DNA of 39,818 nucleotides from Candidatus Gastranaerophilales bacterium. Lineage in GTDB: Bacteria; Cyanobacteriota; Vampirovibrionia; Gastranaerophilales; Gastranaerophilaceae. Each line of letters begins with the position of its first letter. Position 1 is the stretch's first letter. Below, piece after piece: positions 7,439 through 17,099 of the stretch. A model generated the notes under the pieces. It had not been told where the DNA came from. It ran no database searches and saw nothing but the letters and a program-made list of their open reading frames with translations. The stretch covers positions 1-39,818 of the forward strand of contig CALUYY010000013.1 in assembly GCA_944325155.1 (NCBI GenBank). Reading direction: 5' to 3'. Both the position numbers and the translations under genes were made by a program.

Positions 7439-10021
7439 CTATATGCTGAACCTGAGCCCCAATTGAAGATAAGCGCCCTGCCTTCCGCAGTTTCTTATTG
7501 CGGTTTCAAAAAATGCGGTTAACTTTTCGGAGAATCTTTTTTGAAAGCCTATCCCGTATTGAACATACGGTTTAACCGATAAATAGGGAAGATTAATATC
7601 GTTTGCCCTGAATTTTGTTTTATCAAGTATATTCCATGCAAAAGAAGCAAAAATATAGGGCTGAAAATTATTCTCAAAATTTCCGATTAATTTTATCATC
7701 GGTTCAACGTGGATTGCGTTCAGGGGTTTTGTTTTAAAATTGAGATAAGATGTATCATAATCAAAAGTATTTATAAAAGCGTATGAGGTCATTATTGATG
7801 GTTGAATTATAAGGCGGTTATTAAAAGTTTTAAAATTAAAGCCCGTTTTTTGGGAAATGCCCGCATTAAATGTCGTAAATTCTTCTTTCATTTGATACCC
7901 TTTGGCATTTGATGAAAAGGCGCCCGAATCTATTGCAAAAAGAGAAAAGAAGTCTTTTTTATAAAATGCGCCGATAAGCCCGAACATTCCGCCGTTATTA
8001 TAAATATCGTTTCCAAAATATGATTGGTTAGAGCCGTTATATGAAATATACCCGCCAAAAAGCGCATAAATATCATCTTTTATATTTTTTAACCCCGTTT
8101 CATAACCCAGAATTGTTCCGTAGCCGATATTTGAAACATCAAACCCGTTTTTAAAAGGAACTTCTTCAAATAATGAATAAGGTTTAAACCAGAGCCCTTT
8201 ATGAATCTCGGGGATTTTATAATAATTTATGTTTAAAAATCTATCCGAATTTGTTTTATTATCAAAACCAAACGCCGATAATCCATTTTGAGGGTTAATC
8301 CTTACCATATCAAGATTTGAAAAAACATTTTTAAAAGTATCAATCTGTGTTAAATATCCGCCCGTTTGTGCGGCAATTGAAGAAGATAAAATTGAAGGGT
8401 TAAAATTTTTCCTCTCAAATATAAAATTTCCGTTATTTGAATTGTAACTTGCGCTGTATTCAAATATAGGGGTGGAGATTTTTGTTTCGTCATATTTTAT
8501 ATAATCTTTTAAAATTGAATTTGAAAAAGGAATTTCTCTGTATTTTTCATGCGGTGCGCCTTCTATTTTTAAATTTTTAACAAGAATTTCACCAAAACCG
8601 TTTATGCTGTCGGCAGAAATTGTATCCATTAAATTCAAATTCAAGTTGACATCGGGGTATATATTGACAAGTCCTTCAATATTTAAATTATTAAATGAAA
8701 CATTATCTATCGTTGAATTTTGAAGATTAAGGCTTACGTTATTTGAAAAATAGTTATCGGTTGCGCCAAAATACGTAGAATCGGGTAAAAGATTAACAAT
8801 ACCCTCCCTAAAATAAAAATCTCCCTTAAAATCAAGGTTTTCTCCGCCAAGATTAAGGGTTGAAAAATTGTTAATTTCTCCGTAGCCTTTTATTCCGCTT
8901 AAAATTGCCGAAACCTTGCCGTTAAAATTAATTACCGCATTTTGAGCGTTAAAAATATCGTTTTTTATGTTGTCTTTTTCAAAATTGTTTTTAAAAGTCG
9001 AATTTTCAATATTTAAAACCCCCGAATTATAAACTGCTCCGCCTAATGATTCAATTGCATTTGATGTGCGGTTATTTTCAAGAGTTGAATTTATTATTGT
9101 AAGAATTTTCCCCGTATTATTATAAATAGCGCCGCCGACGGAATAAGAATTTGAAGAAGTTGAATTTGAATTCAGAATTGAATTTTCAATTTCAAGATTT
9201 CCGTTGTTAAAAACAGCACCGCCGAAAGCAAAGGCATCGGGCGCTAAAATATAATTATTTTCAATAAGAGAATTAGAAATTTTTATATTATCGTTATTAT
9301 AAATTGCGCCCCCGTATGCAAAAGAACCGCTTTCGCCCGAGACATAATTATCATAGATAAGAGTATTATTAATATCCAAATTTCCTTCGTTATAAATTGC
9401 ACCCCCGTACGGAGTAACGGAGCCCGTTGAATAATTGTTGTAAAAAACGGAATCCGATATTGTCATATCGGCTTTTTGACCTTCTCTGTATCCGTTTGCA
9501 ACGGCGCCGCCGTATGATGATGCGCCTTTTGTATAATTATTTTGAAAAAGCACGGAATTAATTTTCATATCGGCTCCGTTTAAATTGTAAATTGCACCGC
9601 CGACACCGAAATTGAACCCTTTGGCGTCAACAAAATTGTTATTAAAAACGGATGTATCAATTGTTATGTTTCCGCCGCTGTTAAAAATCGCACCCGCAAA
9701 ATAAGAACTTGAATATTCCTGCCCGAGACAATTTCGCATAACCATTGTTTTAAAGCTGCTGTCTTTATTTAAAATAAATCCGCCAAACGTACTTTTCCCG
9801 TCTATATAATAATCGTTTCCGAAAAAATCAATGTTTAAATTTAAAAAATTGTTTCCTATCGTTTGATTTGAATCTAAATTGTTTTCTAAAATGATGGTGT
9901 CGCCCGATTTGGGGTTTGAATTTATAAGAGAATTAAAATTATATACTTCAATATTATCTGCAATTGAAGGGTTTTGAAATAAAAAGAAAATTAAAAATAA
10001 TATTTTTTTATAACGGGGCAT
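7439..10021 (-). CDS. Autotransporter / polymorphic-membrane-protein-like surface protein
   Basis: 860 residues. A signal peptide (RYKKILFLIFFLFQNPSIA) is followed by at least seven beta-helix repeats of about 33-36 residues with the recurring motif GGA[IV][YF]N or GGAVANG and N-N-Y/N-S-T-L/F steps, as in chlamydial Pmp and parallel beta-helix passengers (residues ~75-360). The last ~250 residues, from GLWFKPYSLFEE to AYLQLGLRFSI, look like an autotransporter beta-barrel, with alternating amphipathic strands and an aromatic-rich end (terminal residue Ile, not Phe). It should be displayed on the outer membrane, perhaps as an adhesin. The start at 10021 is chosen for the signal peptide. No Shine-Dalgarno site is visible; a TATAAT lies four bases upstream. 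Confidence 0.85.
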   Translation of the reverse strand: MPRYKKILFLIFFLFQNPSIADNIEVYNFNSLINSNPKSGDTIILENNLDSNQTIGNNFLNLNIDFFGNDYYIDGKSTFGGFILNKDSSFKTMVMRNCLGQEYSSSYFAGAIFNSGGNITIDTSVFNNNFVDAKGFNFGVGGAIYNLNGADMKINSVLFQNNYTKGASSYGGAVANGYREGQKADMTISDSVFYNNYSTGSVTPYGGAIYNEGNLDINNTLIYDNYVSGESGSFAYGGAIYNNDNIKISNSLIENNYILAPDAFAFGGAVFNNGNLEIENSILNSNSTSSNSYSVGGAIYNNTGKILTIINSTLENNRTSNAIESLGGAVYNSGVLNIENSTFKNNFEKDNIKNDIFNAQNAVINFNGKVSAILSGIKGYGEINNFSTLNLGGENLDFKGDFYFREGIVNLLPDSTYFGATDNYFSNNVSLNLQNSTIDNVSFNNLNIEGLVNIYPDVNLNLNLMDTISADSINGFGEILVKNLKIEGAPHEKYREIPFSNSILKDYIKYDETKISTPIFEYSASYNSNNGNFIFERKNFNPSILSSSIAAQTGGYLTQIDTFKNVFSNLDMVRINPQNGLSAFGFDNKTNSDRFLNINYYKIPEIHKGLWFKPYSLFEEVPFKNGFDVSNIGYGTILGYETGLKNIKDDIYALFGGYISYNGSNQSYFGNDIYNNGGMFGLIGAFYKKDFFSLFAIDSGAFSSNAKGYQMKEEFTTFNAGISQKTGFNFKTFNNRLIIQPSIMTSYAFINTFDYDTSYLNFKTKPLNAIHVEPMIKLIGNFENNFQPYIFASFAWNILDKTKFRANDINLPYLSVKPYVQYGIGFQKRFSEKLTAFFETAIRNCGRQGAYLQLGLRFSI

Positions 10022-10053
10022 AAAAATTATATTATTTTTTAAAATATAAATTT

Positions 10054-10075
10054 CTATTACCCGTAAAGGTAATAG
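10054..10075. repeat. Perfect 8-bp inverted repeat upstream of the autotransporter gene
   Basis: CTATTACC and GGTAATAG are separated by six bases. The element sits between the arg-operon terminator and the autotransporter start, about 33-54 bases before the ATG. It could be an operator or an RNA hairpin; it has no U-tract of its own. Confidence 0.45.
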
Positions 10076-10104
10076 CATAAAAAAGGAGTCAAGTGGCTCC
10101 TTTT
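10075..10104 (-). terminator. Rho-independent terminator of the arginine operon
   Basis: On the minus strand AAAAGGAG and CTCCTTTT pair around an eight-base loop and run into TTTTTTATGC. The hairpin begins 11 bases after the argD stop and closes the seven-gene arg operon before the autotransporter gene. Confidence 0.85.
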
Positions 10105-10115
10105 AATTAAAAATT

Positions 10116-11279
10116 TTATTTTAGGATTTCATTTAAGATATTATATGCAATATCCGCTTCTTTTTTTGTAATGATTAACGGCGGAAGAAGCCTTATGGTG
10201 TTTGAACCTGCGCTTAAAATCAAAAGACCTTTATCTTGAGCTTTTTTAATAATATCGGTTGGGGGAAAATCAACTTCAAGCCCTAATATAAGCCCCATAC
10301 CTTTTACTTTTTTAACGTTTTTAATTGTTTTTAATTTATCGGATAAATATTTACCCGTTTCTTTTACGTTTGATAAAAGGTTATTATTTATGATTTCATC
10401 AATAACGCTTATTCCCGCAACGCTTGCGATAAAATTTCCGCCGAATGTTGAAGCGTGGTCCGAGGGTTCAAAACAGGAGCAAAAATCTTTGGCGGCAACG
10501 GCACCGATTGGAATGCCGTTTCCTAAAGCTTTTGCCATGGATATGATATCGGGGAATTCTTCATAATTTTTTGCATAATTTTGATAAGCAAAAAACTCGC
10601 CCGTTCTTCCCATTCCAGTTTGAACTTCATCGACAATAAAAAGAGCGTTATATTGATTGCACGATTTTCTTATTGCGTCGTAAAATTCTTTATCCATTTG
10701 AATTATTCCGCCTTCACCCTGGATACATTCGGTTATAACGGCGCAAACATCGTTATCCATAATGTTTTCAAGAGCATTAATGTCGTTAAATTCAATATAT
10801 TCAACGTTTGGAACAAGGGGCAAAAATTTATTACGGTATTTTTCCTGCCCCGTAAGCGTTAAAGACCCCAGAGTTCTTCCGTGGAAAGAATTTTTCATTG
10901 CAACGATTTTATTTCCTTTTTTATTTAAAAGGGCATATTTTCTTGCAAGTTTAATTGAAGCCTCATTTGCTTCAGCTCCGGAGTTACAAAAGAAGAGTTT
11001 ATCTAACCCCGAAATTTCGGATATTTTTTTTGCAAGAACACCCTGAGGTTCGACATAAAAAAGATTTGATGAATGATTTATTTTATTTAATTGTTTTGTA
11101 ATTGAATCAATAAAATTTTTGTTTTTATACCCGAGCGCATTAACGGCAATTCCCGATACAAAATCAAGATATTTATTTCCTTTATCATCGAAAAGATATG
11201 CCCCTTCGCCGTGTTCAAAAGATATAGGGTATCTTTTATAAGTATTCATTACATATTTATTAAATTCGTTTTCATTCAT
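10116..11279 (-). CDS. argD: Acetylornithine aminotransferase
   Basis: 387-residue class-III PLP aminotransferase that converts N-acetylglutamate-5-semialdehyde to N-acetylornithine with glutamate. Visible landmarks are GEGAYLFDDKGNKYLDFVSG at the N-terminus, FFCNSGAEANEASIKLARKY (phosphate cup), FHGRTLGSL, IVDEVQTGMGRTG (PLP-ring aspartate) and SMAKALGNGIPIGA with the Schiff-base lysine. The start at 11279 is preferred: GAGGAAG lies just upstream and only one base separates it from the argB stop, whereas the ATG at 11294 lies inside argB. It is the last gene of the arg operon and probably also serves lysine synthesis, as many ArgD enzymes do. Confidence 0.93.
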   Translation of the reverse strand: MNENEFNKYVMNTYKRYPISFEHGEGAYLFDDKGNKYLDFVSGIAVNALGYKNKNFIDSITKQLNKINHSSNLFYVEPQGVLAKKISEISGLDKLFFCNSGAEANEASIKLARKYALLNKKGNKIVAMKNSFHGRTLGSLTLTGQEKYRNKFLPLVPNVEYIEFNDINALENIMDNDVCAVITECIQGEGGIIQMDKEFYDAIRKSCNQYNALFIVDEVQTGMGRTGEFFAYQNYAKNYEEFPDIISMAKALGNGIPIGAVAAKDFCSCFEPSDHASTFGGNFIASVAGISVIDEIINNNLLSNVKETGKYLSDKLKTIKNVKKVKGMGLILGLEVDFPPTDIIKKAQDKGLLILSAGSNTIRLLPPLIITKKEADIAYNILNEILK

Positions 11280-11280
11280 C

Positions 11281-12144
11281 TTATTCTTCCTCAATTATTG
11301 TTCCGATACCGTCTTTTGTATAAATTTCAAGAAGGATTGAATGTAAAATTTTGCCGTTTATTATATGCACGGATTCAACCCCCTCTTTTACCGCCTTAAT
11401 GCAGCAGTTGACTTTCGGTATCATTCCGCCTTTAATTGTTCCGTTTTGAATTAAAAGATTTATTTCTTCAGGAATTAATTCCGATATCAGGGAATTCGGG
11501 TCGTATTCTTTAAATAAAACGCCGTCGGTGTCGGTTAAAAATACGAGTTTTTTAGCACTCAGCGCTATTGCAATTTCAACGGCGGCGGAATCTGCGTTTA
11601 TGTTATACGTATTTGCGTCTTTATCGGTGCCGACCGGCGATATGACGGGGATAAAATCCGATTTTATAAGGCTTTCTATGACGCCCGTGTTTACTTTTGT
11701 AATTTCACCAACCAGCCCCAAATCAACATTTTCCGTTATTTTTTTCTTTGCTTCAATTAAAAGCCCGTCTTTACCGGAAATTCCGACCGCTTTTGTATCG
11801 TGTTTTTGAAATTCGGATACGATTGATTTATTGATTTTACCCGACAATACTGATTCAACGATTTTCATTGTTTCAATGTCCGTTACCCTTAAACCGTCCA
11901 CAAATTTGGGTTTAATTCCAGCAAGTTTCAAGCCTTCGTTAATCTCGGGCCCGCCTCCGTGGACAATAACGGGATTAATTCCGACCATTTTCATAAAAGC
12001 AATGTCGCCTATGACGGAATGTTTTAGTTTAGGGTCCGTCATTGCGGCGCCGCCGTATTTTATTACGACCGTTTTACCGTGGAATTGGTTTATATAAGGC
12101 ATTGCCTCAATCAGTATGCTTGCTTTTTCTATATATTTTTGCAT
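11281..12144 (-). CDS. argB: Acetylglutamate kinase
   Basis: 287-residue amino-acid kinase that phosphorylates N-acetylglutamate. VVIKYGGAAMTDPKLKHS (residues ~27-44) is the phosphate-binding loop, PVIVHGGGPEINEGLKLAGI the acetylglutamate site and IKGGMIPKVNCCIKAVKEGV the C-terminal nucleotide lobe. An N-terminal helix of about 20 residues (QKYIEKASILIEAMPYINQF) precedes the catalytic core; such a helix is typical of hexameric, arginine-inhibited enzymes, which fits a cyclic pathway with ArgJ. Feedback control at the enzyme would therefore add to leader control of the operon. GAGGTAGATT supplies the ribosome binding site. Confidence 0.94.
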   Translation of the reverse strand: MQKYIEKASILIEAMPYINQFHGKTVVIKYGGAAMTDPKLKHSVIGDIAFMKMVGINPVIVHGGGPEINEGLKLAGIKPKFVDGLRVTDIETMKIVESVLSGKINKSIVSEFQKHDTKAVGISGKDGLLIEAKKKITENVDLGLVGEITKVNTGVIESLIKSDFIPVISPVGTDKDANTYNINADSAAVEIAIALSAKKLVFLTDTDGVLFKEYDPNSLISELIPEEINLLIQNGTIKGGMIPKVNCCIKAVKEGVESVHIINGKILHSILLEIYTKDGIGTIIEEE

Positions 12145-12156
12145 AATCTACCTCGT

Positions 12157-13404
12157 TTAGCTTCTGTATTCAGCGTTTATTTTTACGTAATCATAACTTA
12201 AATCACAGCCCCAGCCCGTGGCTTCAAAATCGCCTTCGTTTATTTGAATAAGAATTTTTATTTCTTTTTCTTTTAAAATTTTAAGGGCAAAATCTTCATC
12301 GAAAATAACAGGGGTTCCGTTTTCATAGAGCCTTATTATTCCTTTTTCGTTTTTAAAATCTATTGTTACTTTATCCGGGTCAAAATCAATTTCCGTTGCG
12401 CCCATAGCGGAAATTACCCTGCCCCAGTTGGCGTCCTCGCCAAAAAAAGCCGTTTTTACAAGGCTTGAATTTAAAATTGCTTTAACGAGAACTCTTGCGT
12501 CTTTTTTGGTTTTTGCGCCTTTAACGGTGCATTCGATAAATTTGCTTGCGCCTTCGCCGTCTTTTACTATGTCTTTTGCAAGCTCTCTCGTAACAATAAA
12601 AAGGGCTTTTTTAAATTTCTCAAAATCTTCGTCTTTTTTATTTATAATCGGGTTATTCGCCATTCCGTTAGCCAAAATTACCGCCATATCGTTTGTGCTT
12701 GTTTCGCCGTCAACGGTTATCATATTAAAAGAATCATCAATGTTTGATTTAAACGCTTCATCCAAAAGCTCTTTTTCAATATTTACATCGGTTGTAATAA
12801 AATTTAGCATTGTTGCCATATTCGGATGAATCATACCCGAACCTTTTGCAATGCCTGAAATTGTAACTTTTGTATTTTTAATTTCAATTTCAAGAGTGAT
12901 TTCTTTTTTAAAAGTATCCGTTGTTAAAATCCCCCGGGCACAGTTGTCGGCCGATTCATCATCATCATTCAGCAGGGGCACTAAATTTTTAATGCCTTCT
13001 TTTATTTTTTCTATCGGAAGAAAAACCCCTATAACACCCGTGGATGTTACCATAACGGAATTTTGAGGAATCGAGAGCATATCGGCCGCCGTTTTTGCCA
13101 TAACAAGAGCATCTTCATACCCCTTTTGCCCCGTGCAGGCGTTTGCATTTCCGCTGTTTATAACAATTGCCTGAATTTTTTCATTGTTTTTCGTTAATTT
13201 TTCACACCACCATAAAGGAGGAGCTTTAACGACATTTTTTGTATAGACTGCGGAGCATAAGGCAGGGGTTTTAGAATAGATTATTGATAAATCTTTTTTA
13301 TATTTTTTAACGCCCGAATGCAGCCCGCCCGATAAAAAACCTTTAGGTGCGGTAATTTTCGGCGTCAGATATTTTATATCGTTATTTTCTTTTGTATCGT
13401 TCAT
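12157..13404 (-). CDS. argJ: Bifunctional glutamate N-acetyltransferase / acetylornithine transacetylase
   Basis: 415 residues, the normal ArgJ length. The enzyme moves the acetyl group from N-acetylornithine to glutamate, closing the acetyl cycle. The self-cleavage site is visible in KGSGMIHPNMATMLNF (residues ~190-205): cleavage before the threonine of A-T-M-L exposes the catalytic Thr of the beta chain. Other landmarks are AVVINSGNANACTGQKG, VMVTSTGVIG and the C-terminal EATGWGCDLSYDYVKINAEY. No argA or argE is in the cluster, as expected when ArgJ recycles the acetyl group. AAGGAG precedes the ATG. Confidence 0.95.
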   Translation of the reverse strand: MNDTKENNDIKYLTPKITAPKGFLSGGLHSGVKKYKKDLSIIYSKTPALCSAVYTKNVVKAPPLWWCEKLTKNNEKIQAIVINSGNANACTGQKGYEDALVMAKTAADMLSIPQNSVMVTSTGVIGVFLPIEKIKEGIKNLVPLLNDDDESADNCARGILTTDTFKKEITLEIEIKNTKVTISGIAKGSGMIHPNMATMLNFITTDVNIEKELLDEAFKSNIDDSFNMITVDGETSTNDMAVILANGMANNPIINKKDEDFEKFKKALFIVTRELAKDIVKDGEGASKFIECTVKGAKTKKDARVLVKAILNSSLVKTAFFGEDANWGRVISAMGATEIDFDPDKVTIDFKNEKGIIRLYENGTPVIFDEDFALKILKEKEIKILIQINEGDFEATGWGCDLSYDYVKINAEYRS

Positions 13405-13417
13405 TTTTTCTCCTTTT

Positions 13418-14467
13418 TTAAGCAGGGAAAACTCCTGCCGTCATTAATCCTTCGGTTTCATCCAAATTAAATAATAAATTCATATTTTGTACGGCCTGCC
13501 CTGCGGCGCCCTTAACAAGATTATCGATTGAAGCGGATATTATAACATTATTTGTTCTTGAATCGGTAAAAATTCCGATGTCGATAAAATTTGTGCCCTT
13601 TGTCCATTTGGTTTCGGGGTAGATATTTTCTTTTAAAATTCTTACAAATTTTTCATTTTTATATTGTTCGATATAACAATCAAAAATATCTTTTTTGGTA
13701 ACGCCGTTATTTAATTTGGCATACGATGTCGCTAAAATGCCCCTGTTCATCGGAATTAAGTGCGGGGTAAATTGCAGGGTTATTTTTTTATTTAAAGCAA
13801 ATGATAATTCCTGTTCAATTTCGGGGGTGTGTCTGTGGGATGAAATTTTATAGGCTTTTATATTTTCATTTGTTTCACAGTAGTGAACACCTAAATTAAC
13901 GCCCCTGCCCGCTCCCGTTACGCCCGATTTAGCGTCAATTATGATTGAATTTGTATCAATTAAATTGTTTTTTACAAGAGGGTAAATTGATAAAATGGAA
14001 CATGTTGTATAACAGCCCGGGTTTGCAATTAATCTTGCGGTTTTAATTTTTTCCCGATAAATTTCAGGCAGTCCGTATACCGCTTCATTTAACAATTCGG
14101 GCGAAAAATGCTCAACGTTATACCATTTTTCATAAATTTCTTTGTCTTTTAATCTGAAATCGGCGCCCAGATCAATTACTTTTGAATTATATAAAACTTC
14201 TTTCGTTACCTTTTTACTTGCAATGCCATGCGGAAGCGCCAAAAATATAACGTCTGTTTCTTTTGAAATTTTATCCAGATTATCATCGGTGCATATAATA
14301 TCCGTTATTGAATTAAAGTTTTGATAGATATCCGAATATTTTTGGTCAAGATATGTTTTTGAAGTTAAATATTTAACTTCAACCGATTTATGGTTAAATA
14401 GGATTTTTGTTAATTCTTCGCCGGCGTATCCCGTTGAACCTATGATTGCGGCTTTTATTTTCTCCAT
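13418..14467 (-). CDS. argC: N-acetyl-gamma-glutamyl-phosphate reductase
   Basis: 349 residues, long (type 1) form. It reduces N-acetylglutamyl phosphate to the semialdehyde with NADPH. IKAAIIGSTGYAGEELTKIL is the dinucleotide-binding start, LALPHG the following strand, and ANPGCYTTCSILSIYPL (residue ~150) carries the catalytic cysteine. KSGVTGAGRG and HRHTPEIEQEL form the substrate side, the latter with the catalytic histidine. The gene begins two bases after argH and uses GAGGTATAAAA as ribosome binding site, overlapping the argH end. Confidence 0.95.
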   Translation of the reverse strand: MEKIKAAIIGSTGYAGEELTKILFNHKSVEVKYLTSKTYLDQKYSDIYQNFNSITDIICTDDNLDKISKETDVIFLALPHGIASKKVTKEVLYNSKVIDLGADFRLKDKEIYEKWYNVEHFSPELLNEAVYGLPEIYREKIKTARLIANPGCYTTCSILSIYPLVKNNLIDTNSIIIDAKSGVTGAGRGVNLGVHYCETNENIKAYKISSHRHTPEIEQELSFALNKKITLQFTPHLIPMNRGILATSYAKLNNGVTKKDIFDCYIEQYKNEKFVRILKENIYPETKWTKGTNFIDIGIFTDSRTNNVIISASIDNLVKGAAGQAVQNMNLLFNLDETEGLMTAGVFPA

Positions 14468-14469
14468 TT

Positions 14470-15864
14470 TTATACCTCGTTGTCTTTAAGCCAGTTTTTA
14501 TTTATTTCAATTACTTTTTTCATTGCCTCAATTGAAGGAGAGCCTATAACTTTTTTGGCGTTAATTGAATTTTTAAAATCTATTGCTTCATATATATCAT
14601 CTTCAAACAAAGGTGAAAACATTTTAAATTCATCTGTTGTAAGATTTGATATTGTTTTATTTTCTTTTATGCAATATGAAACAATGCTTCCCGAAACCTT
14701 GTGGGCATCTCTGAAGGGAAGATTTTTTTTAACAAGATAATCGGCAATATCCGTTGCGTCTATAAACCCTTGTTTTAGGGCATTAAACATATTGTCTTTA
14801 TTTATTTTCATTGTTTTTATAACAAGGGGAAGAATAAAAAGCGAATTTTTAATTGTGTTAATCGAGTCAAAAAGAGGCTCTTTATCTTCCTGCATATCTT
14901 TATTGTATGCAAGCGGAAGCCCTTTCATAACTGTTAAAATGTTAATTAAGGAACCGTATATTCTTCCCGTTTTTCCCCTTAAAAGTTCCATAATATCGGG
15001 ATTTTTCTTTTGAGGCATAATGGAGCTTCCGGTTGAATAAGAATCATCAAGTTCGACAAATTTAAATTCAAAACTTGACCAAATAATAATTTCTTCCGCC
15101 ATTCTGCTTATATGGGTCATAATAAGAGATATTGAAGATAAGGTTTCAATTATAAAATCTCTGTCGGAAACGGCATCCATTGAATTAAGGCAGATATCAT
15201 CAAAACCGAGATATCCGGCGGTTTTATATCTGTCTATATTATGAGGAGTTCCGCAAAGAGCGCAGGCACCGAGAGGCAGAATATTTACTCTTGAATAAGT
15301 ATCATCAAGCCTTTTTTTATCTCTTTTAAACATCTCAACGTATGCGCCCAGATGATGAGATAATGTTGTTGCCTGTGCTCTTTGAAGATGGGTGTATCCG
15401 GGCATTAAAGTTTCAAGGTTGTCGTCTTGCATTGAAATTAAGGTTTTAATTAAATTAATTAAAAGTTTTTGAATATTTCTGATTTCGTCTTTTAAATAAA
15501 GCCTTATATCAAGCGCCACCTGATCATTTCTGCTCCTTGCGGTATGGACTTTTTTGCCCGTGTCTCCGATTTTATCAACAAGCAGCTTTTCTATGAAGGT
15601 GTGAATGTCTTCATATTCAAAATCAAATTGAATTTTGCCTTCGTTTATTTCATTTAAAATTTGATTTAGAGCGTTTATGATTTTTTCTTTTTCTTCATTG
15701 GATATTATGTTTTGTTCAAATAACATTTTCGTGTGTGCAATTGAACCTAAAATGTCATATTTATATAAGACACAATCAAATGAAAGTGAAGAGTTAAAAT
15801 CGTTTGTTTTTTTATCAAGAGATTTTGAAAATCTTGAACCCCAAAGCTGCTTTGTTGATTCCAT
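14470..15864 (-). CDS. argH: Argininosuccinate lyase
   Basis: 464 residues. It splits argininosuccinate into arginine and fumarate, the last step of the pathway. The fumarase/aspartase signature GSSIMPQKKNPD near residue 280 holds the flexible loop with the catalytic serine. HTARSRNDQVALDIRLYL (residue ~107) and MPGYTHLQRAQATTLSHH (~155), with the general-base histidine, are the other conserved blocks. AAGGAG lies within the 3' end of argG, three bases separate the genes, and they are surely cotranscribed. Length and motifs are ordinary. Confidence 0.96.
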   Translation of the reverse strand: MESTKQLWGSRFSKSLDKKTNDFNSSLSFDCVLYKYDILGSIAHTKMLFEQNIISNEEKEKIINALNQILNEINEGKIQFDFEYEDIHTFIEKLLVDKIGDTGKKVHTARSRNDQVALDIRLYLKDEIRNIQKLLINLIKTLISMQDDNLETLMPGYTHLQRAQATTLSHHLGAYVEMFKRDKKRLDDTYSRVNILPLGACALCGTPHNIDRYKTAGYLGFDDICLNSMDAVSDRDFIIETLSSISLIMTHISRMAEEIIIWSSFEFKFVELDDSYSTGSSIMPQKKNPDIMELLRGKTGRIYGSLINILTVMKGLPLAYNKDMQEDKEPLFDSINTIKNSLFILPLVIKTMKINKDNMFNALKQGFIDATDIADYLVKKNLPFRDAHKVSGSIVSYCIKENKTISNLTTDEFKMFSPLFEDDIYEAIDFKNSINAKKVIGSPSIEAMKKVIEINKNWLKDNEV

Positions 15865-15867
15865 TTG

Positions 15868-17088
15868 TTATACAAGCTCCTTTACGTTGTTTTTCTTATT
15901 AACAAGTGCTCTTACCTTTAAGGGCAGACCGAAAAGATTTATAAAGCCTTCGGCGTCTTTGTGGTTATATAATTCGCCCGTGGTAAAGCTTGCCAATGAC
16001 TCATTATATAATGAATACGGCGATTTTGCGCCTGCGGGAATTATGTTTCCTTTATAGAGTTTCAATTTAACGGTTCCCGTTACGGTTTTTTGCGTTTCGT
16101 CAACAAAAGCAATCAATGCCTCCATTAAAGGAGTAAACCATTCGCCCGAATACGCAAGTTCGGCAAATTTGTTTGATACGATTGATTTAAAAGACTGCGT
16201 TTGTTTATCAAGACATAAATATTCAAGTTCCCTGTGAGCGGCGTATAAAATTGTTCCTCCGGGGGTTTCATAGACACCTCTTGATTTCATCCCGACTACT
16301 CTGTTTTCAACCAGATCTATCGTTCCGATTGCGTTTTTTCCGCCGATTTCATTTAATTTTTTAATCATGCCTGACGGAGAATAAGAATTGCCGTTAATTT
16401 TAACGGGGATTCCTTTTTCAAATTCAATTTCAATGTATTCGGGTTTGTCGGGCGCATTTTCGGGCGTAGTTGACAAGTGAAGAATTTTTTCGTAATCCGG
16501 TTCAATTGAAGGGTCTTCAAGCTCCAATCCTTCATGGGATAAGTGCCAGAGGTTTTTATCTCTTGAATAAGTATCGCCTTTTTTCATCGGGGCTTCAATG
16601 CCTCTTTTTTCAAGATATGCTATTTCGTCTTCTCTTGATTGGATATCCCAAATTCTCCACGGTGCAATGATTTTTAAATCGGGATCAAGAGCTTTGATTC
16701 CGAGTTCAAACCTTACCTGATCGTTTCCTTTGCCCGTTGCACCGTGGCAAATTGCGGTTGCGTTTTCTTTATGCGCAATTTCAACAAGTTTTTTTGCAAT
16801 TAAAGGTCTTGCAATTGAAGTTCCCAAAAGATATTTTCCTTCATAAACGGCATTTGCTTTCACGGTCGGATAAACGTAATCAACTACAAATTCATCTTCA
16901 ACATTTAAAAGATAATATTTAACAGCACCCGTTTTTATCGCTTTTTCTTCAAGACCGTCCGTTTCCGTTCCCTGTCCGACATCAACGCAGACGGCAACAA
17001 CATCGTAATCATAATTTTCTTTTAACCACGGAATGATAACCGTTGTATCCAAGCCGCCCGAGTAAGCTAAAATAACTTTTTCTTTCAT
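15868..17088 (-). CDS. argG: Argininosuccinate synthase
   Basis: 406 residues. It condenses citrulline and aspartate with ATP. The protein starts [20 protein letters not shown], with the N-type ATP pyrophosphatase loop [23 protein letters not shown] near residue 115 and the [16 protein letters not shown] block are further family signatures. The start at 17088 is chosen because AAGGAG lies ten bases before it and family members begin here; an ATG at 17139 would add a non-conserved leader reaching into argF. It follows argF by 11 bases. Confidence 0.96.
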   Translation of the reverse strand: MKEKVILAYSGGLDTTVIIPWLKENYDYDVVAVCVDVGQGTETDGLEEKAIKTGAVKYYLLNVEDEFVVDYVYPTVKANAVYEGKYLLGTSIARPLIAKKLVEIAHKENATAICHGATGKGNDQVRFELGIKALDPDLKIIAPWRIWDIQSREDEIAYLEKRGIEAPMKKGDTYSRDKNLWHLSHEGLELEDPSIEPDYEKILHLSTTPENAPDKPEYIEIEFEKGIPVKINGNSYSPSGMIKKLNEIGGKNAIGTIDLVENRVVGMKSRGVYETPGGTILYAAHRELEYLCLDKQTQSFKSIVSNKFAELAYSGEWFTPLMEALIAFVDETQKTVTGTVKLKLYKGNIIPAGAKSPYSLYNESLASFTTGELYNHKDAEGFINLFGLPLKVRALVNKKNNVKELV

Positions 17089-17099
17089 CTTTTTCTCCT

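Noticed and set aside
12428-12829. Antisense reading frames inside the arg genes and other long genes (also 2794-3048, 5341-5676, 28297-28689)
   Set aside because: They lie opposite well-identified genes, have no ribosome binding site or family match, and their composition is that of a reversed coding strand.
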